Origin: DATJLY01 sp035604195 | GTDB taxonomy: Bacteria > Pseudomonadota > Alphaproteobacteria > ATCC43930 > CGMCC-115725 | DNA: 24,182 nucleotides | Direction: 5' to 3' | Assembly (NCBI GenBank): GCA_035604195.1 | Contig: DATNIY010000030.1 | Span: 1-24,182 of the forward strand | Shown here: positions 8,453 to 15,519 of the stretch, piece by piece | How the letters are laid out: every line of letters begins with the position of its first letter | Position numbering within the stretch: position 1 is the stretch's first letter | Notes under the pieces: model-generated | Databases searched by the model: none | Seen by the model: the letters and a program-made list of their open reading frames with translations, nothing else | What the model was told of the DNA's origin: nothing | Translations under genes and position numbers: made by a program

Positions 8453-8632
8453 TTAGGATTTTGGTGAGTCTTTAGCGCGACGCCTCCGTTGAGCGGCCCC
8501 CTGGGGAGTTGGCGTCTTGCCCGCCATCTCCCGTTGCGGCTTATGCGGCGTCGTAACAGCCCGGCGAATCGCCTCCTTGAAGCGCCCTTCGGCCTCTTCG
8601 TCGCTGTATTCGTCGGGTTCCGTCTTTTCCAT
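8453..8632 (-). CDS. Small charged protein of unknown function (antitoxin-like composition)
   Basis: A 59-residue protein starting MEKTEPDEYSDEEAE, then GRFKEAIRRAVTTPHKPQ, and ending in a lysine/arginine-rich tail. An acidic start, one amphipathic helix, a TPHKP turn and a basic C-terminus are common in small alphaproteobacterial antitoxin-like proteins, but I cannot name a family. The ATG at 8632-8630 has GGAG a few bases upstream. A longer form starting MRPVRFCWDG is possible but less likely by composition. It is the first of a tight minus-strand series ending with the two immunity-like genes. It may instead belong to a toxin-antitoxin pair whose partner was lost at the same junction. Confidence 0.5.
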   Translation of the reverse strand: MEKTEPDEYSDEEAEGRFKEAIRRAVTTPHKPQREMAGKTPTPQGAAQRRRRAKDSPKS

Positions 8633-8750
8633 GGCTCCATCCCAGCAAAACCGCACCGGCCGCACACCCAGCCGCCAAAGGTTTTGCTTGGTGCGACTCG
8701 CGGGCCACTGCTAGACGAAACGTAGGCCGCCAGCGGTCCTTTTCCCTTCA

Positions 8751-8821
8751 CCGGCTAACGCCGGGCTCTATGCGGAGCGCGGTCTGTCGCAAGCAGACCG
8801 GAGCAGCGGGCTTCTACCCGC
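8751..8821. other. Cluster of three hairpins (candidate structured RNA or palindromic repeat)
   Basis: Three perfect short stem-loops lie back to back: CCGGC/GCCGG (8751-8755 and 8760-8764), GGTCTG/CAGACC (8781-8786 and 8794-8799), and GCGGG/CCCGC (8806-8810 and 8817-8821). No stem is followed by a T-run, so they are not simple intrinsic terminators. They precede a short plus-strand ORF. Function unknown. Confidence 0.4.
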
Positions 8822-8845
8822 TTTGACGCGAAAGGAAATGGCCGG

Positions 8846-8974
8846 ATGGACACACCCATCGAGCGGGCCAAGGACGTGCATGTGTGCGCCTATCTACGCA
8901 CACGGCGCGGACGACGGGAAGCGGTGCGCGAGCACCGGCGCCGCCATCCCTGCCAACTGTCCTTTGCCTTCTAG
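8846..8974 (+). CDS. Possible small protein, 42 residues
   Basis: Short open frame beginning MDTPIERAKDVHVCAYLRT and ending LSFAF at a TAG (8972-8974). It is rich in arginine and histidine. AAGGA lies about 9 nt before the ATG, and a perfect GCCGGG/CCCGGC hairpin follows directly after the stop at 8976-8994. I recognise no family. In GC-rich DNA an ORF this short can occur by chance; the Shine-Dalgarno and the downstream stem are the only support. Confidence 0.3.
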   Translation: MDTPIERAKDVHVCAYLRTRRGRREAVREHRRRHPCQLSFAF

Positions 8975-9041
8975 CGCCGGGCTCGCAACCCGGCACTACC
9001 GCTGGCGGCTTTCTCGTTTCGCTTTCTCTTGCGAGGCCGCC

Positions 9042-9575
9042 ATGACGATACAACCCAAGTTCATAAGACGATATCTGCCGCCCAAAGACCATCTGGCGGC
9101 CATCGGCGCCGTGGCCGTCATGTGGACTGCCATTGAAGGCCTCATGGAATCCACAATATTGGGCCTCTACGAAATCGATCTTGGCCGCGGGCTTGTATTG
9201 ACCAACGGCCTTTCTTTTCATGCGCGGATGTCGCTCTTGCGCATTTTGGCGGGTGAGGGAGCAATTACCGATAAGGCTCTTGCCGAGGAAATGAAGCTCA
9301 TCCTTCCCCGCCTTGACGCAGGTTTCGGCGATCGAAACACTATTGTTCATGGGCTGTGGGGACCATCGGAAAAGCCCGAAACCATACGCCGCAGGACGAT
9401 ACGGGCGCGCGGCAAAAAATTGCAGACGGTAACCCAAGACTATTCATCGGCAGACCTTTGGGCCATTGCAGATGGCCTTGCCGAACTCGCCACTGACTTT
9501 GCCGATTTGGCACACCGTTTAAAGATCGAAGATCGTTTAAGGACCGCGCCACGGCACAGCAGCATATCGAAATAA
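9042..9575 (+). CDS. Hypothetical protein with HEPN-like RNxxxH motif
   Basis: Protein of 177 residues, mostly helical, with no TM segment or signal peptide. The first helix is HLAAIGAVAVMWTAIEGLME (about 17-36); a second block reads LSFHARMSLLRILA (57-70). The key motif is R98-N-T-I-V-H103 followed by GLW, which fits the R-(N/H/D)-x3-H pattern of HEPN ribonucleases. A final helix (LWAIADGLAELATDFADLAHRL) follows, in keeping with a helical-bundle fold. The frame is open back to 8823 but that part overlaps hairpins and does not look coding; the ATG at 9042 begins the conserved-looking region. It has fewer G/C-ending codons than the housekeeping genes, suggesting recent acquisition. No nucleotidyltransferase (MNT) antitoxin partner is next to it. 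HEPN assignment is inference. Confidence 0.65.
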   Translation: MTIQPKFIRRYLPPKDHLAAIGAVAVMWTAIEGLMESTILGLYEIDLGRGLVLTNGLSFHARMSLLRILAGEGAITDKALAEEMKLILPRLDAGFGDRNTIVHGLWGPSEKPETIRRRTIRARGKKLQTVTQDYSSADLWAIADGLAELATDFADLAHRLKIEDRLRTAPRHSSISK

Positions 9576-9817
9576 CCCTTTAGCTAGGTTTGGTACTCCT
9601 CGACCTTCGGATCGGAAGGCTGTCTCGTCTTACGGGATGACATAGCGCAGACTATAGCGCACCTTGCGTACAAACCCCACTCCGCCCTTGGGCGTAACTA
9701 TGCCATTGAGACTTCAATAAAACCGGCCTGTCACGCGGCGCTATGCTACATCTAGTGTAGCCTATGCGAAAGTGATAGTTCCGGCAATTTGCGTGCAGCA
9801 AGGGCAATCCGTGGCGC
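9576..9817. other. Intergenic region between convergent genes, with perfect dyad
   Basis: This 242-bp gap separates the ends of the HEPN-like gene (plus) and the hydrolase gene (minus). It is less G/C-rich than its surroundings. It holds a perfect 6-bp dyad, GCTACA-TCTAG-TGTAGC at 9745-9761, which could be an operator-like palindrome or a hairpin. No T-run follows it, and no promoter or gene is evident. Confidence 0.5.
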
Positions 9818-10579
9818 TCAGTCCAACAGCGGCTCGAGCGTGCGCATGAGCAGCCCCAGATCCTGCTCGCGCGACAGGCGATGGTCGCCGTCCTTGACCA
9901 GGATCACCTGCACATCGTCATTGGCGAGCCGGGCGGCGAGGTCGAGGCTCGTCTGCCACGGCACGTCCTTATCCCGCATGCCGTGGATGAGGCGCACCGG
10001 ACAGGCGAGCGCGATCTGATCGCGCGGCAGCAGGTGACGCCGGCCTTCCTCGATCAGGGAACGGGTGATGAGATAGCCGTCGGGCGAATATTCCGAGGGG
10101 ATGCGCGCGGCGCCCGCCTCGAGAATCGTCTGCTGCAGCGCCGGCGGGAAGCGCTGCCACATCAGTGCCTCCGTCGCATCGGGCGCGGCGGCGATGCCGA
10201 CGAGTCCGGCAATCCGCCCGGGCCGCGCCAGCGCGGCGAGCAGCATGAGCCAGCCGCCCATGCTCGAGCCGACCAGCACCTGCGGCCCTTCGGTGACGCG
10301 ATCGAGGATTTCGAGCGCATCCTCCTTCCAGCGCCCGATCGTGGCATCGGCGAAAGCACCGGAGGAGGCGCCATGCCCGAAATAATCGAAGCGGAGAAAG
10401 GCCTGTCCGCGCGACGCGCACCAGGCATCGAGGGCGCGCGCCTTGGTCCCCGTCATGTCCGACATGAAGCCGCCGAGAAAGACCACGCCCGGGGATTTGC
10501 CGGGGCGGCGGCGGTAGGCGATGACCGCCCCGTCGGCGCGCGCTAGAATGTCGGGTGCCTCTCGCTCCTGAGGTGGCAC
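9818..10579 (-). CDS. Alpha/beta hydrolase (ABHD10-like serine esterase/thioesterase)
   Basis: Protein of 253 residues with a complete alpha/beta-hydrolase triad: nucleophile elbow G104-S-S106-M-G, acid D203 in LIHGMRDKDVPW, and H233 in KDGDHRLS. The FLGGFMSDMTGTKA segment near residue 34 and RFDYFGHGASSG near 63 are characteristic of the ABHD10-like branch, whose mammalian member acts as an acyl-thioesterase/esterase; many alphaproteobacteria carry a homologue. The substrate here is unknown. No signal peptide, so cytosolic. The GTG at 10579-10577 is the longest sensible start but lacks a clear Shine-Dalgarno. Only 36 bp separate it from the divergent GT4 gene, so the two promoters must overlap coding DNA or each other. 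Confidence 0.88.
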   Translation of the reverse strand: MPPQEREAPDILARADGAVIAYRRRPGKSPGVVFLGGFMSDMTGTKARALDAWCASRGQAFLRFDYFGHGASSGAFADATIGRWKEDALEILDRVTEGPQVLVGSSMGGWLMLLAALARPGRIAGLVGIAAAPDATEALMWQRFPPALQQTILEAGAARIPSEYSPDGYLITRSLIEEGRRHLLPRDQIALACPVRLIHGMRDKDVPWQTSLDLAARLANDDVQVILVKDGDHRLSREQDLGLLMRTLEPLLD

Positions 10580-10615
10580 TATCGGACCCGTCGCAGCCGG
10601 TGATCAGCCTTCGCC

Positions 10616-11824
10616 ATGATGGACGCCGAGACTAGCATTGCGGCGCCGCGGCCGGGAAGGCACGCCGGCGCCGTGCTTCAGGTGCTGCCGAGCCTGGCCG
10701 CCGGCGGGGTCGAGCGCGGCACGGTCGAGGTCGCGGCGGCGCTGGTTCGCGCCGGCTGGTCTGCAGTCGTCGCCTCCTCCGGCGGCCCGATGGTGCGCGA
10801 GCTCGAGCGCGCCGGCGCCAGCCACGTCCTGCTGCCGCTCGCGGCCAAGAATCCCCTGGTCATGCGCGCCAATATCGGCCGGCTCGCCGCGGTCATCGAG
10901 GGCTATGGCATCGACATCGTGCATGCCAGGAGCCGCGCGCCCGCCTGGAGCGCGGAGGCGGCGGCCCGGCGCACTGGGCGCCACTTCGTCACCACCTTTC
11001 ACAACGCCTATGGCGGCAGCGGCTTCTGGCTCAAGCGGCGCTACAACGCGGTCATGGCGCGCGGCGAGCGGGTCATCGCCATCTCGGAATTCGTCGCGGC
11101 GCATGTCGCGGCGGTCTATGGCGTCACGCCCGAGCGTTTGCGCGTGGTGCCGCGCGGCGTCGATGTCAGCCGTTTCGATCCCGAGCGCACCAGCGCCGAC
11201 CGTGTCGTGGCACTCGCGCGGCGCTGGAGCCTGCCCGATGGCGTGTCCGTGGTCATGCTGCCGGGGCGGCTCACGCGCTGGAAGGGGCACCAGGTTCTGA
11301 TCGAGGCGCTGCGCCGGCTCGATCGCCGCAGCCTCCATTGCGTCTTCGTCGGCAGCGGCGCGCGGCGTTACCGCCGCGAGCTTGAGCAGGCGGTCGGCCG
11401 CCTGCCGCCGAGCTGCACCATCCAGATCATCGAGGATTGCCGCGACATGGCGGCGGCCTACATGCTCGCCGATGTCGTCGTCTCGGCCTCGACCGGGCCC
11501 GAGGGCTTCGGCCGCGTCATCGTCGAGGCGCAGGCGATGGGGCGGCCGGTGATCGCGACGGCGCATGGCGGCGCTCAGGAGACGGTGCTGGCCGGCGAGA
11601 CCGGCTGGCTCGTCCCGCCGGGCGACGCCGGCGCCCTCGCGGAAGCGCTCGACGCGGCGCTCGTCTTGGCACCCGAAGCGCGGCTCGCTCTCGCCGGGCG
11701 CGCGATCGCACATATCCGCGCCAATTTCACCACCGAGCAGATGACGGCGCGCACGCTCGCGGTTTACGAGGAGCTGCTTCCTGCGGCGGCGGAGGTCGCG
11801 CGCACCGGGCATGCGGCGGCGTGA
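10616..11824 (+). CDS. GT4-family glycosyltransferase
   Basis: GT-B-fold retaining glycosyltransferase of 402 residues. The N-terminal domain starts with a typical VLQVLPSLAAGGVERGTVEVA acceptor-side motif (GGVER, residues 30-34). The C-terminal domain has LPGRLTRWKGHQVLIEAL and the donor-binding E-x7-E pair (E296-GFGRVIV-E304), then GGAQE and GWLVPPGD. This places it with glycosyltransferase group 1 enzymes used in LPS, capsule or other surface glycans; the sugar is unknown. No signal peptide; probably membrane-associated on the cytosolic face. Two consecutive ATG codons (10616, 10619) could start it. Its TGA overlaps the GTG of the GT9 gene, so the two are probably co-translated and act in the same pathway. 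Confidence 0.9.
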   Translation: MMDAETSIAAPRPGRHAGAVLQVLPSLAAGGVERGTVEVAAALVRAGWSAVVASSGGPMVRELERAGASHVLLPLAAKNPLVMRANIGRLAAVIEGYGIDIVHARSRAPAWSAEAAARRTGRHFVTTFHNAYGGSGFWLKRRYNAVMARGERVIAISEFVAAHVAAVYGVTPERLRVVPRGVDVSRFDPERTSADRVVALARRWSLPDGVSVVMLPGRLTRWKGHQVLIEALRRLDRRSLHCVFVGSGARRYRRELEQAVGRLPPSCTIQIIEDCRDMAAAYMLADVVVSASTGPEGFGRVIVEAQAMGRPVIATAHGGAQETVLAGETGWLVPPGDAGALAEALDAALVLAPEARLALAGRAIAHIRANFTTEQMTARTLAVYEELLPAAAEVARTGHAAA

Positions 11825-12765
11825 GCGCGGTTGCGGCGGCGCCTCAGCCGCGGATTCTGGTCATCAAGCTCGGCGCGCTCGGCGATTTCGTTCAGGCGAT
11901 GGGCGCCGCAGCCGCCATCCGCGCGCACCATCCCGAGGCCGAGATCACCTTGTTGACTTCGGCGCCTTATGCCGCGCTCGGCCGCGCCGCGCCTTATTTC
12001 GATCGCGTCTGGATCGACGATCGTCCGCATCTGGCTAAGCCGCTCGCGCTCCTGCGGTTGCGCCAGCGTCTCACTTCCGCCGGCTTCGCCCGAATCTATG
12101 ACCTCCAGACCTCCGACCGCTCGAGCTTCTATTTCCATCTGATGGGGCCGGGAGCGCGGCCGGAATGGTCGGGGATCGCGCGCGGCGCCTCGCATCCGCA
12201 TGTCAACCCGGCGCGCGACCACATGCACACGCTCGACCGCCAGGCCGACCAGCTCCGCGCCGCCGGCATCGCGCAGGTGCCGCCGCCGGATCTCGCTTGG
12301 GCGGCGAGCGATCTCGCCGGCATTGCGCTGCCCGAGCGGTTGCTGCTGTTGGTTCCGGGGGGCGCGGCGCATCGGCCGGCGAAGCGCTGGCCGGTCGAGC
12401 GCTTCGCCGCGCTTGCCGCTTATGCCGCCGCGGCCGGAGTCGCGGCAATCGTCATCGGCGGCGCGGCAGAGGCGGCGCTCGGCGCCGCTATCGTCGCAGC
12501 CTGTCCGACAGCGCTCGATCTCACGGGCAGGACCAGCTTCGGCGATCTCGTGGCGCTGGGCGCGCGGGCGCTGCACGCGGTCGGCAACGATACCGGCCCC
12601 ATGCATCTCATCACTGCCGGCGGTGCGCCCGCGACGGTGCTTTATTCCGCCGCCTCCGATCCCGCGCTCACCGCGCCAAGGGGACCGCGCGTCATGGTGC
12701 TGCAGCGCGCCGATCTTGCCGATCTCGGGGTCGATGAGGTTGCCGCGACGTTCGCCTTCGGCTAA
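11821..12765 (+). CDS. GT9-family glycosyltransferase (heptosyltransferase-like)
   Basis: GT-B-fold transferase of 314 residues resembling ADP-heptose:LPS heptosyltransferases. It opens with PRILVIKLGALGDFVQAMGA (10-29), the classic family start, and has LLLVPGGAAHRPAKRWPVERFA near 174-196 and the donor-site motif GNDTGPMHLITA (255-266). The GTG at 11821 overlaps the preceding TGA (GTGA); the frame is open further 5', but that part is the shadow of the GT4 gene. The likely role is transfer of heptose or a related sugar to a lipopolysaccharide core. No other core-LPS genes are visible, so the acceptor is unknown. The following thrS begins 12 bp downstream and may share transcription. Confidence 0.88.
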   Translation: MSAVAAAPQPRILVIKLGALGDFVQAMGAAAAIRAHHPEAEITLLTSAPYAALGRAAPYFDRVWIDDRPHLAKPLALLRLRQRLTSAGFARIYDLQTSDRSSFYFHLMGPGARPEWSGIARGASHPHVNPARDHMHTLDRQADQLRAAGIAQVPPPDLAWAASDLAGIALPERLLLLVPGGAAHRPAKRWPVERFAALAAYAAAAGVAAIVIGGAAEAALGAAIVAACPTALDLTGRTSFGDLVALGARALHAVGNDTGPMHLITAGGAPATVLYSAASDPALTAPRGPRVMVLQRADLADLGVDEVAATFAFG

Positions 12766-12777
12766 ATCCCAGGGCCC

Positions 12778-14727
12778 ATGAGCAACGATGCCCCGCACGC
12801 GGCCGAATCTGTCGCCATCACCTTGCCCGATGGCGCGGTGCGGCGTTTTCCCGCGGGCGTGACGGGCCGGGATATCGCTCAGGCGATCGGCCCCGGTCTC
12901 GCCAAGGCGGCGCTGGCGGTCAAGGTCGACAGCGAGGCCAGGGACCTCATGGCGCCGATTGACCGCGACGCGCGAATCGCCATCATCACCCGCGATTCGC
13001 CCGAGGCGCTCGAACTCATCCGGCACGACGCCGCGCATGTCATGGCCGAGGCGGTGAAGGAGCTTTACCCCGAGACGCAGGTCACCTTCGGCCCGGCGAC
13101 CGAGACGGGCTTCTATTACGATTTTGCGCGCGCCACGCCCTTCACGCCCGAGGATCTCGCGCGCATCGAGCAGCGCATGCACGAGATCGTCGATCGCGAC
13201 GAGGCGATCGCGCGCGAGGAATGGGAGCGCGACAAGGCCGTGGCGTTTTTCTCCTCGCTCGGCGAGAACTACAAGGCCGAGTGGATCCACGAGATTCCCA
13301 AGGACGAGGCGATCAGCCTCTACCGCCAAGGCGGCTTCGTCGATCTCTGCGCCGGGCCGCATCTGCCCTCGACCGGAAAGCTCGGCCACGCCTTCAAGCT
13401 GATGAAGGTCGCCGGCGCCTATTGGCGCGGCGATGCGCGCAACGCGCAGCTCCAGCGCGTCTATGGCACCGCCTGGGCGAACGAGAAGGACCTGAAGCAA
13501 TACCTCTTCCAGCTCGAGGAGGCGGAAAAGCGCGACCATCGCCGCTTGGGGCGCGAGCTCGACCTTTTCCATACCCAAGAGGAAGCGGCCGGTAGCGTCT
13601 TCTGGCATCCCAAGGGCTGGACGCTTTACCGCATCATCGAGAATTACATCCGGCGGCGCCTCGAGGCCGCGGGCTACGTCGAGGTGAAAACGCCGCAGCT
13701 CCTCGATCGCTCGCTCTGGGAGGCTTCCGGCCATTGGGAGAAGTTCCGCGAGCACATGTTCACCGTGCGCGACGAGGACGGCGACCGCGTCCTCGCCTTG
13801 AAGCCGATGAACTGCCCCGGCCATGTGCAGATCTTCCGCCAGCACCTGCACTCCTACCGCGAGCTGCCCCTGCGCATGGCGGAGTTCGGCTCCTGCCACC
13901 GCAACGAGCCGTCGGGCGCGCTGCACGGCATCATGCGGGTCAGGGCCTTCACCCAGGACGACGCGCACATCTTCTGCACCGAAGAGCAGATCACCGGCGA
14001 GAGCATCGCCTTTTGCGACCTGCTGCGCTCGGTCTACCGCGATTTCGGCTTCACCGAGGTGGCGGTCAAATTCTCCGACCGGCCGCCGATTCGCGCCGGC
14101 AGCGATGCGGTGTGGGACAGGGCCGAGGCGGCGCTCAAAGCCGCGGTCGAGGCGGCGAAGCTGCCCTACACGCTCAATCCCGGCGAGGGCGCGTTCTACG
14201 GGCCGAAGCTCGAATTCGTGCTGCGCGACGCCTTGGGCCGCGACTGGCAATGCGGCACCCTCCAGGTCGATTTCGTGCTGCCCGAGCGGCTCGATGCCAA
14301 CTACATCGGCGAGGACGGGCAGCGCCATCGGCCGGTCATGCTGCATCGCGCCATCCTCGGTTCGCTCGAGCGCTTCATCGCCATCCTCATCGAGCAGCAT
14401 GCCGGGCGCTTTCCCTTGTGGCTCGCCCCGGTGCAGGCGCGGGTGCTCACCATAACCTCGGACGCCGATGCCTATGCCGGCGAGGTTCTCGCGGCGCTCG
14501 CCGCCGCCGGATTGCGGGCGGAGGCGGACCTCACCAACGAGAAGATCAACTACAAGATTCGCGAGCACAGCCTGGCCAAGATCCCGGCGCTGCTCGTCCT
14601 CGGCAAGCGCGAAGCCGAGACCCGCGCCGTGGCGCTCCGCCGCCTCGGCGGAAAAGCGCAAGAAAATCTTGCGCTTCCGGACGCCATCGCTAGATTGACA
14701 GACGAGTCGGCCGTGCCCTCGGCCTGA
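12778..14727 (+). CDS. thrS: Threonine--tRNA ligase
   Basis: Class II aminoacyl-tRNA synthetase charging tRNA-Thr, 649 residues, with the full domain set: N-terminal TGS domain (about 10-72), second additional editing domain with H83-DAA-H87 and C191/H195, catalytic core, and C-terminal anticodon domain (from about 545). The zinc and threonine ligands C346, H397 and H523 keep the exact spacing of E. coli C334/H385/H511. Motif 2 reads GSCHRNEPSGALHGIMRVRA, and motif 3 is HRAILGSLERF. All catalytic and editing residues are present, so it should be fully active with proofreading. The ATG at 12778 has AGGG just upstream. It is followed by infC, a common arrangement in bacteria. Confidence 0.98.
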   Translation: MSNDAPHAAESVAITLPDGAVRRFPAGVTGRDIAQAIGPGLAKAALAVKVDSEARDLMAPIDRDARIAIITRDSPEALELIRHDAAHVMAEAVKELYPETQVTFGPATETGFYYDFARATPFTPEDLARIEQRMHEIVDRDEAIAREEWERDKAVAFFSSLGENYKAEWIHEIPKDEAISLYRQGGFVDLCAGPHLPSTGKLGHAFKLMKVAGAYWRGDARNAQLQRVYGTAWANEKDLKQYLFQLEEAEKRDHRRLGRELDLFHTQEEAAGSVFWHPKGWTLYRIIENYIRRRLEAAGYVEVKTPQLLDRSLWEASGHWEKFREHMFTVRDEDGDRVLALKPMNCPGHVQIFRQHLHSYRELPLRMAEFGSCHRNEPSGALHGIMRVRAFTQDDAHIFCTEEQITGESIAFCDLLRSVYRDFGFTEVAVKFSDRPPIRAGSDAVWDRAEAALKAAVEAAKLPYTLNPGEGAFYGPKLEFVLRDALGRDWQCGTLQVDFVLPERLDANYIGEDGQRHRPVMLHRAILGSLERFIAILIEQHAGRFPLWLAPVQARVLTITSDADAYAGEVLAALAAAGLRAEADLTNEKINYKIREHSLAKIPALLVLGKREAETRAVALRRLGGKAQENLALPDAIARLTDESAVPSA

Positions 14728-14729
14728 GG

Positions 14730-14760
14730 GGCGGGTGCGCTTTGCGCCCTAGGACCCGCC
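14730..14760 (+). other. Stem-loop between thrS and infC
   Basis: A perfect 7-bp outer stem GGCGGGT/ACCCGCC (14730-14736 with 14754-14760) encloses a 4-bp inner GCGC/GCGC stem with a TTT loop. It lies directly after the thrS stop and about 45 nt before the infC start. No T-run follows, so it is not a typical intrinsic terminator; it may mark processing or partial termination. Confidence 0.4.
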
Positions 14761-14795
14761 GGGCGGGCCCCGGCGTTGTCCTTTGTACAACTGAT

Positions 14796-14800
14796 GGAGG
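14796..14800 (+). promoter_or_regulatory. Ribosome binding site of infC that decides its start
   Basis: GGAGG sits 6 nt before ATA at 14807-14809. It is the strongest Shine-Dalgarno in the area and is correctly spaced only for that non-canonical codon. An in-frame TGA at 14792-14794 rules out any start further upstream. Confidence 0.7.
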
Positions 14801-14806
14801 TGCTCA

Positions 14807-15343
14807 ATAGCCAGAACAAGTCAGCCGGTTGCGCCGTCCCGCGACGGGCCGCGCGTCAACCAGGAAATCACCGCTCTCAAAGTGCGCCTCGTCGACGAGC
14901 GCGGTGAGATGTTGGGGGTCGTCAGTCGCCATGACGCCCTCGCCCGAGCCACCGAGGCGGGATTGGATCTCGTCGAGGTGGCGGCCACCGCCGATCCGCC
15001 GGTCTGCAAAATCCTCGATTTCGGCAAATACAAATACGAGGAGCAAAAGAAGAAGAACGAGGCCCGGAAAAAACAGAAAGTCATCGAGGTCAAGGAAATC
15101 AAGCTGCGTCCCGGCATCGACGATCACGATTACGCCGTCAAGATGCGCAGCATGCTCAAATTCATCGATGAGGGCGACAAGGTCAAGGTGACCATGCGCT
15201 TCCGCGGCCGCGAGCTGGCGCATCAGGAGCTCGGCATGAACGTGCTGATGCGGGTGCGCGACGATCTCGACCAAGTCGCCAAGATCGAGCAGCACCCGCG
15301 CATGGAAGGGCGGCAAATGACGATGGTCATGTCGCCGAAATGA
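14807..15343 (+). CDS. infC: Translation initiation factor IF-3 (apparent AUA start)
   Basis: IF-3 binds the 30S subunit, prevents premature 50S joining and checks the initiation codon. The product is 178 residues, normal for the family: the N-terminal domain includes RVNQEITALKVRLVDERGE, the KYKYEEQKKKNEARKKQK linker is lysine-rich, and the C-terminal domain includes KEIKLRPGIDDHDYAVKM and MRFRGRELAHQELG. Starting at the first ATG (14882) would remove about 25 residues, including the conserved R-V-N-x-E-I segment. The only candidate between the in-frame TGA (14792) and that segment is ATA at 14807, 6 nt after GGAGG. Non-AUG infC starts are known (AUU in E. coli) and serve autoregulation, because IF-3 discriminates against them. 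Confidence 0.93.
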   Translation: MARTSQPVAPSRDGPRVNQEITALKVRLVDERGEMLGVVSRHDALARATEAGLDLVEVAATADPPVCKILDFGKYKYEEQKKKNEARKKQKVIEVKEIKLRPGIDDHDYAVKMRSMLKFIDEGDKVKVTMRFRGRELAHQELGMNVLMRVRDDLDQVAKIEQHPRMEGRQMTMVMSPK

Positions 15344-15471
15344 GCCGGGCCGCGCGCCGGCGAGGCTAGCGCGATGTCATCTCCCGGACATGCGCCGGTC
15401 ATGGGGCGGGCCGATCCAGCCAAGACGGCGTAGCGAGCGGCGCGATCGCGGGCCGAGCGGCGTTAGCAAGC

Positions 15472-15501
15472 AGGAACGGCGCCCTGTGCGCCGTCGTTCC
15501 T
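15472..15501 (+). other. Imperfect hairpin between infC and the small exported protein
   Basis: AGGAACG (15472-15478) pairs with CGTTCCT (15495-15501), extended inward by a G-T pair and two further G-C pairs. It could be a transcript end for infC or a 5' structure of the next gene. A T-rich tail is lacking. Confidence 0.35.
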
Positions 15502-15519
15502 CGCTCTGGGAGTTGTCGC

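Noticed and set aside
8386..8751. 121-codon minus-strand frame overlapping the small charged protein
   Set aside because: Arginine-rich, no family resemblance, and it conflicts with the better-supported 59-residue gene in another frame.
8823..9041. N-terminal extension of the HEPN-like protein
   Set aside because: The extension covers hairpins and another small ORF and has a non-coding composition; the similarity-like region starts at the ATG 9042.
11764..14661. Minus-strand 965-codon frame across GT9 and thrS
   Set aside because: Antisense shadow of two well-conserved genes; low-complexity product.
14882..15343. infC starting at the first ATG
   Set aside because: It would remove the conserved N-terminal IF-3 segment and has no Shine-Dalgarno, unlike the ATA start.
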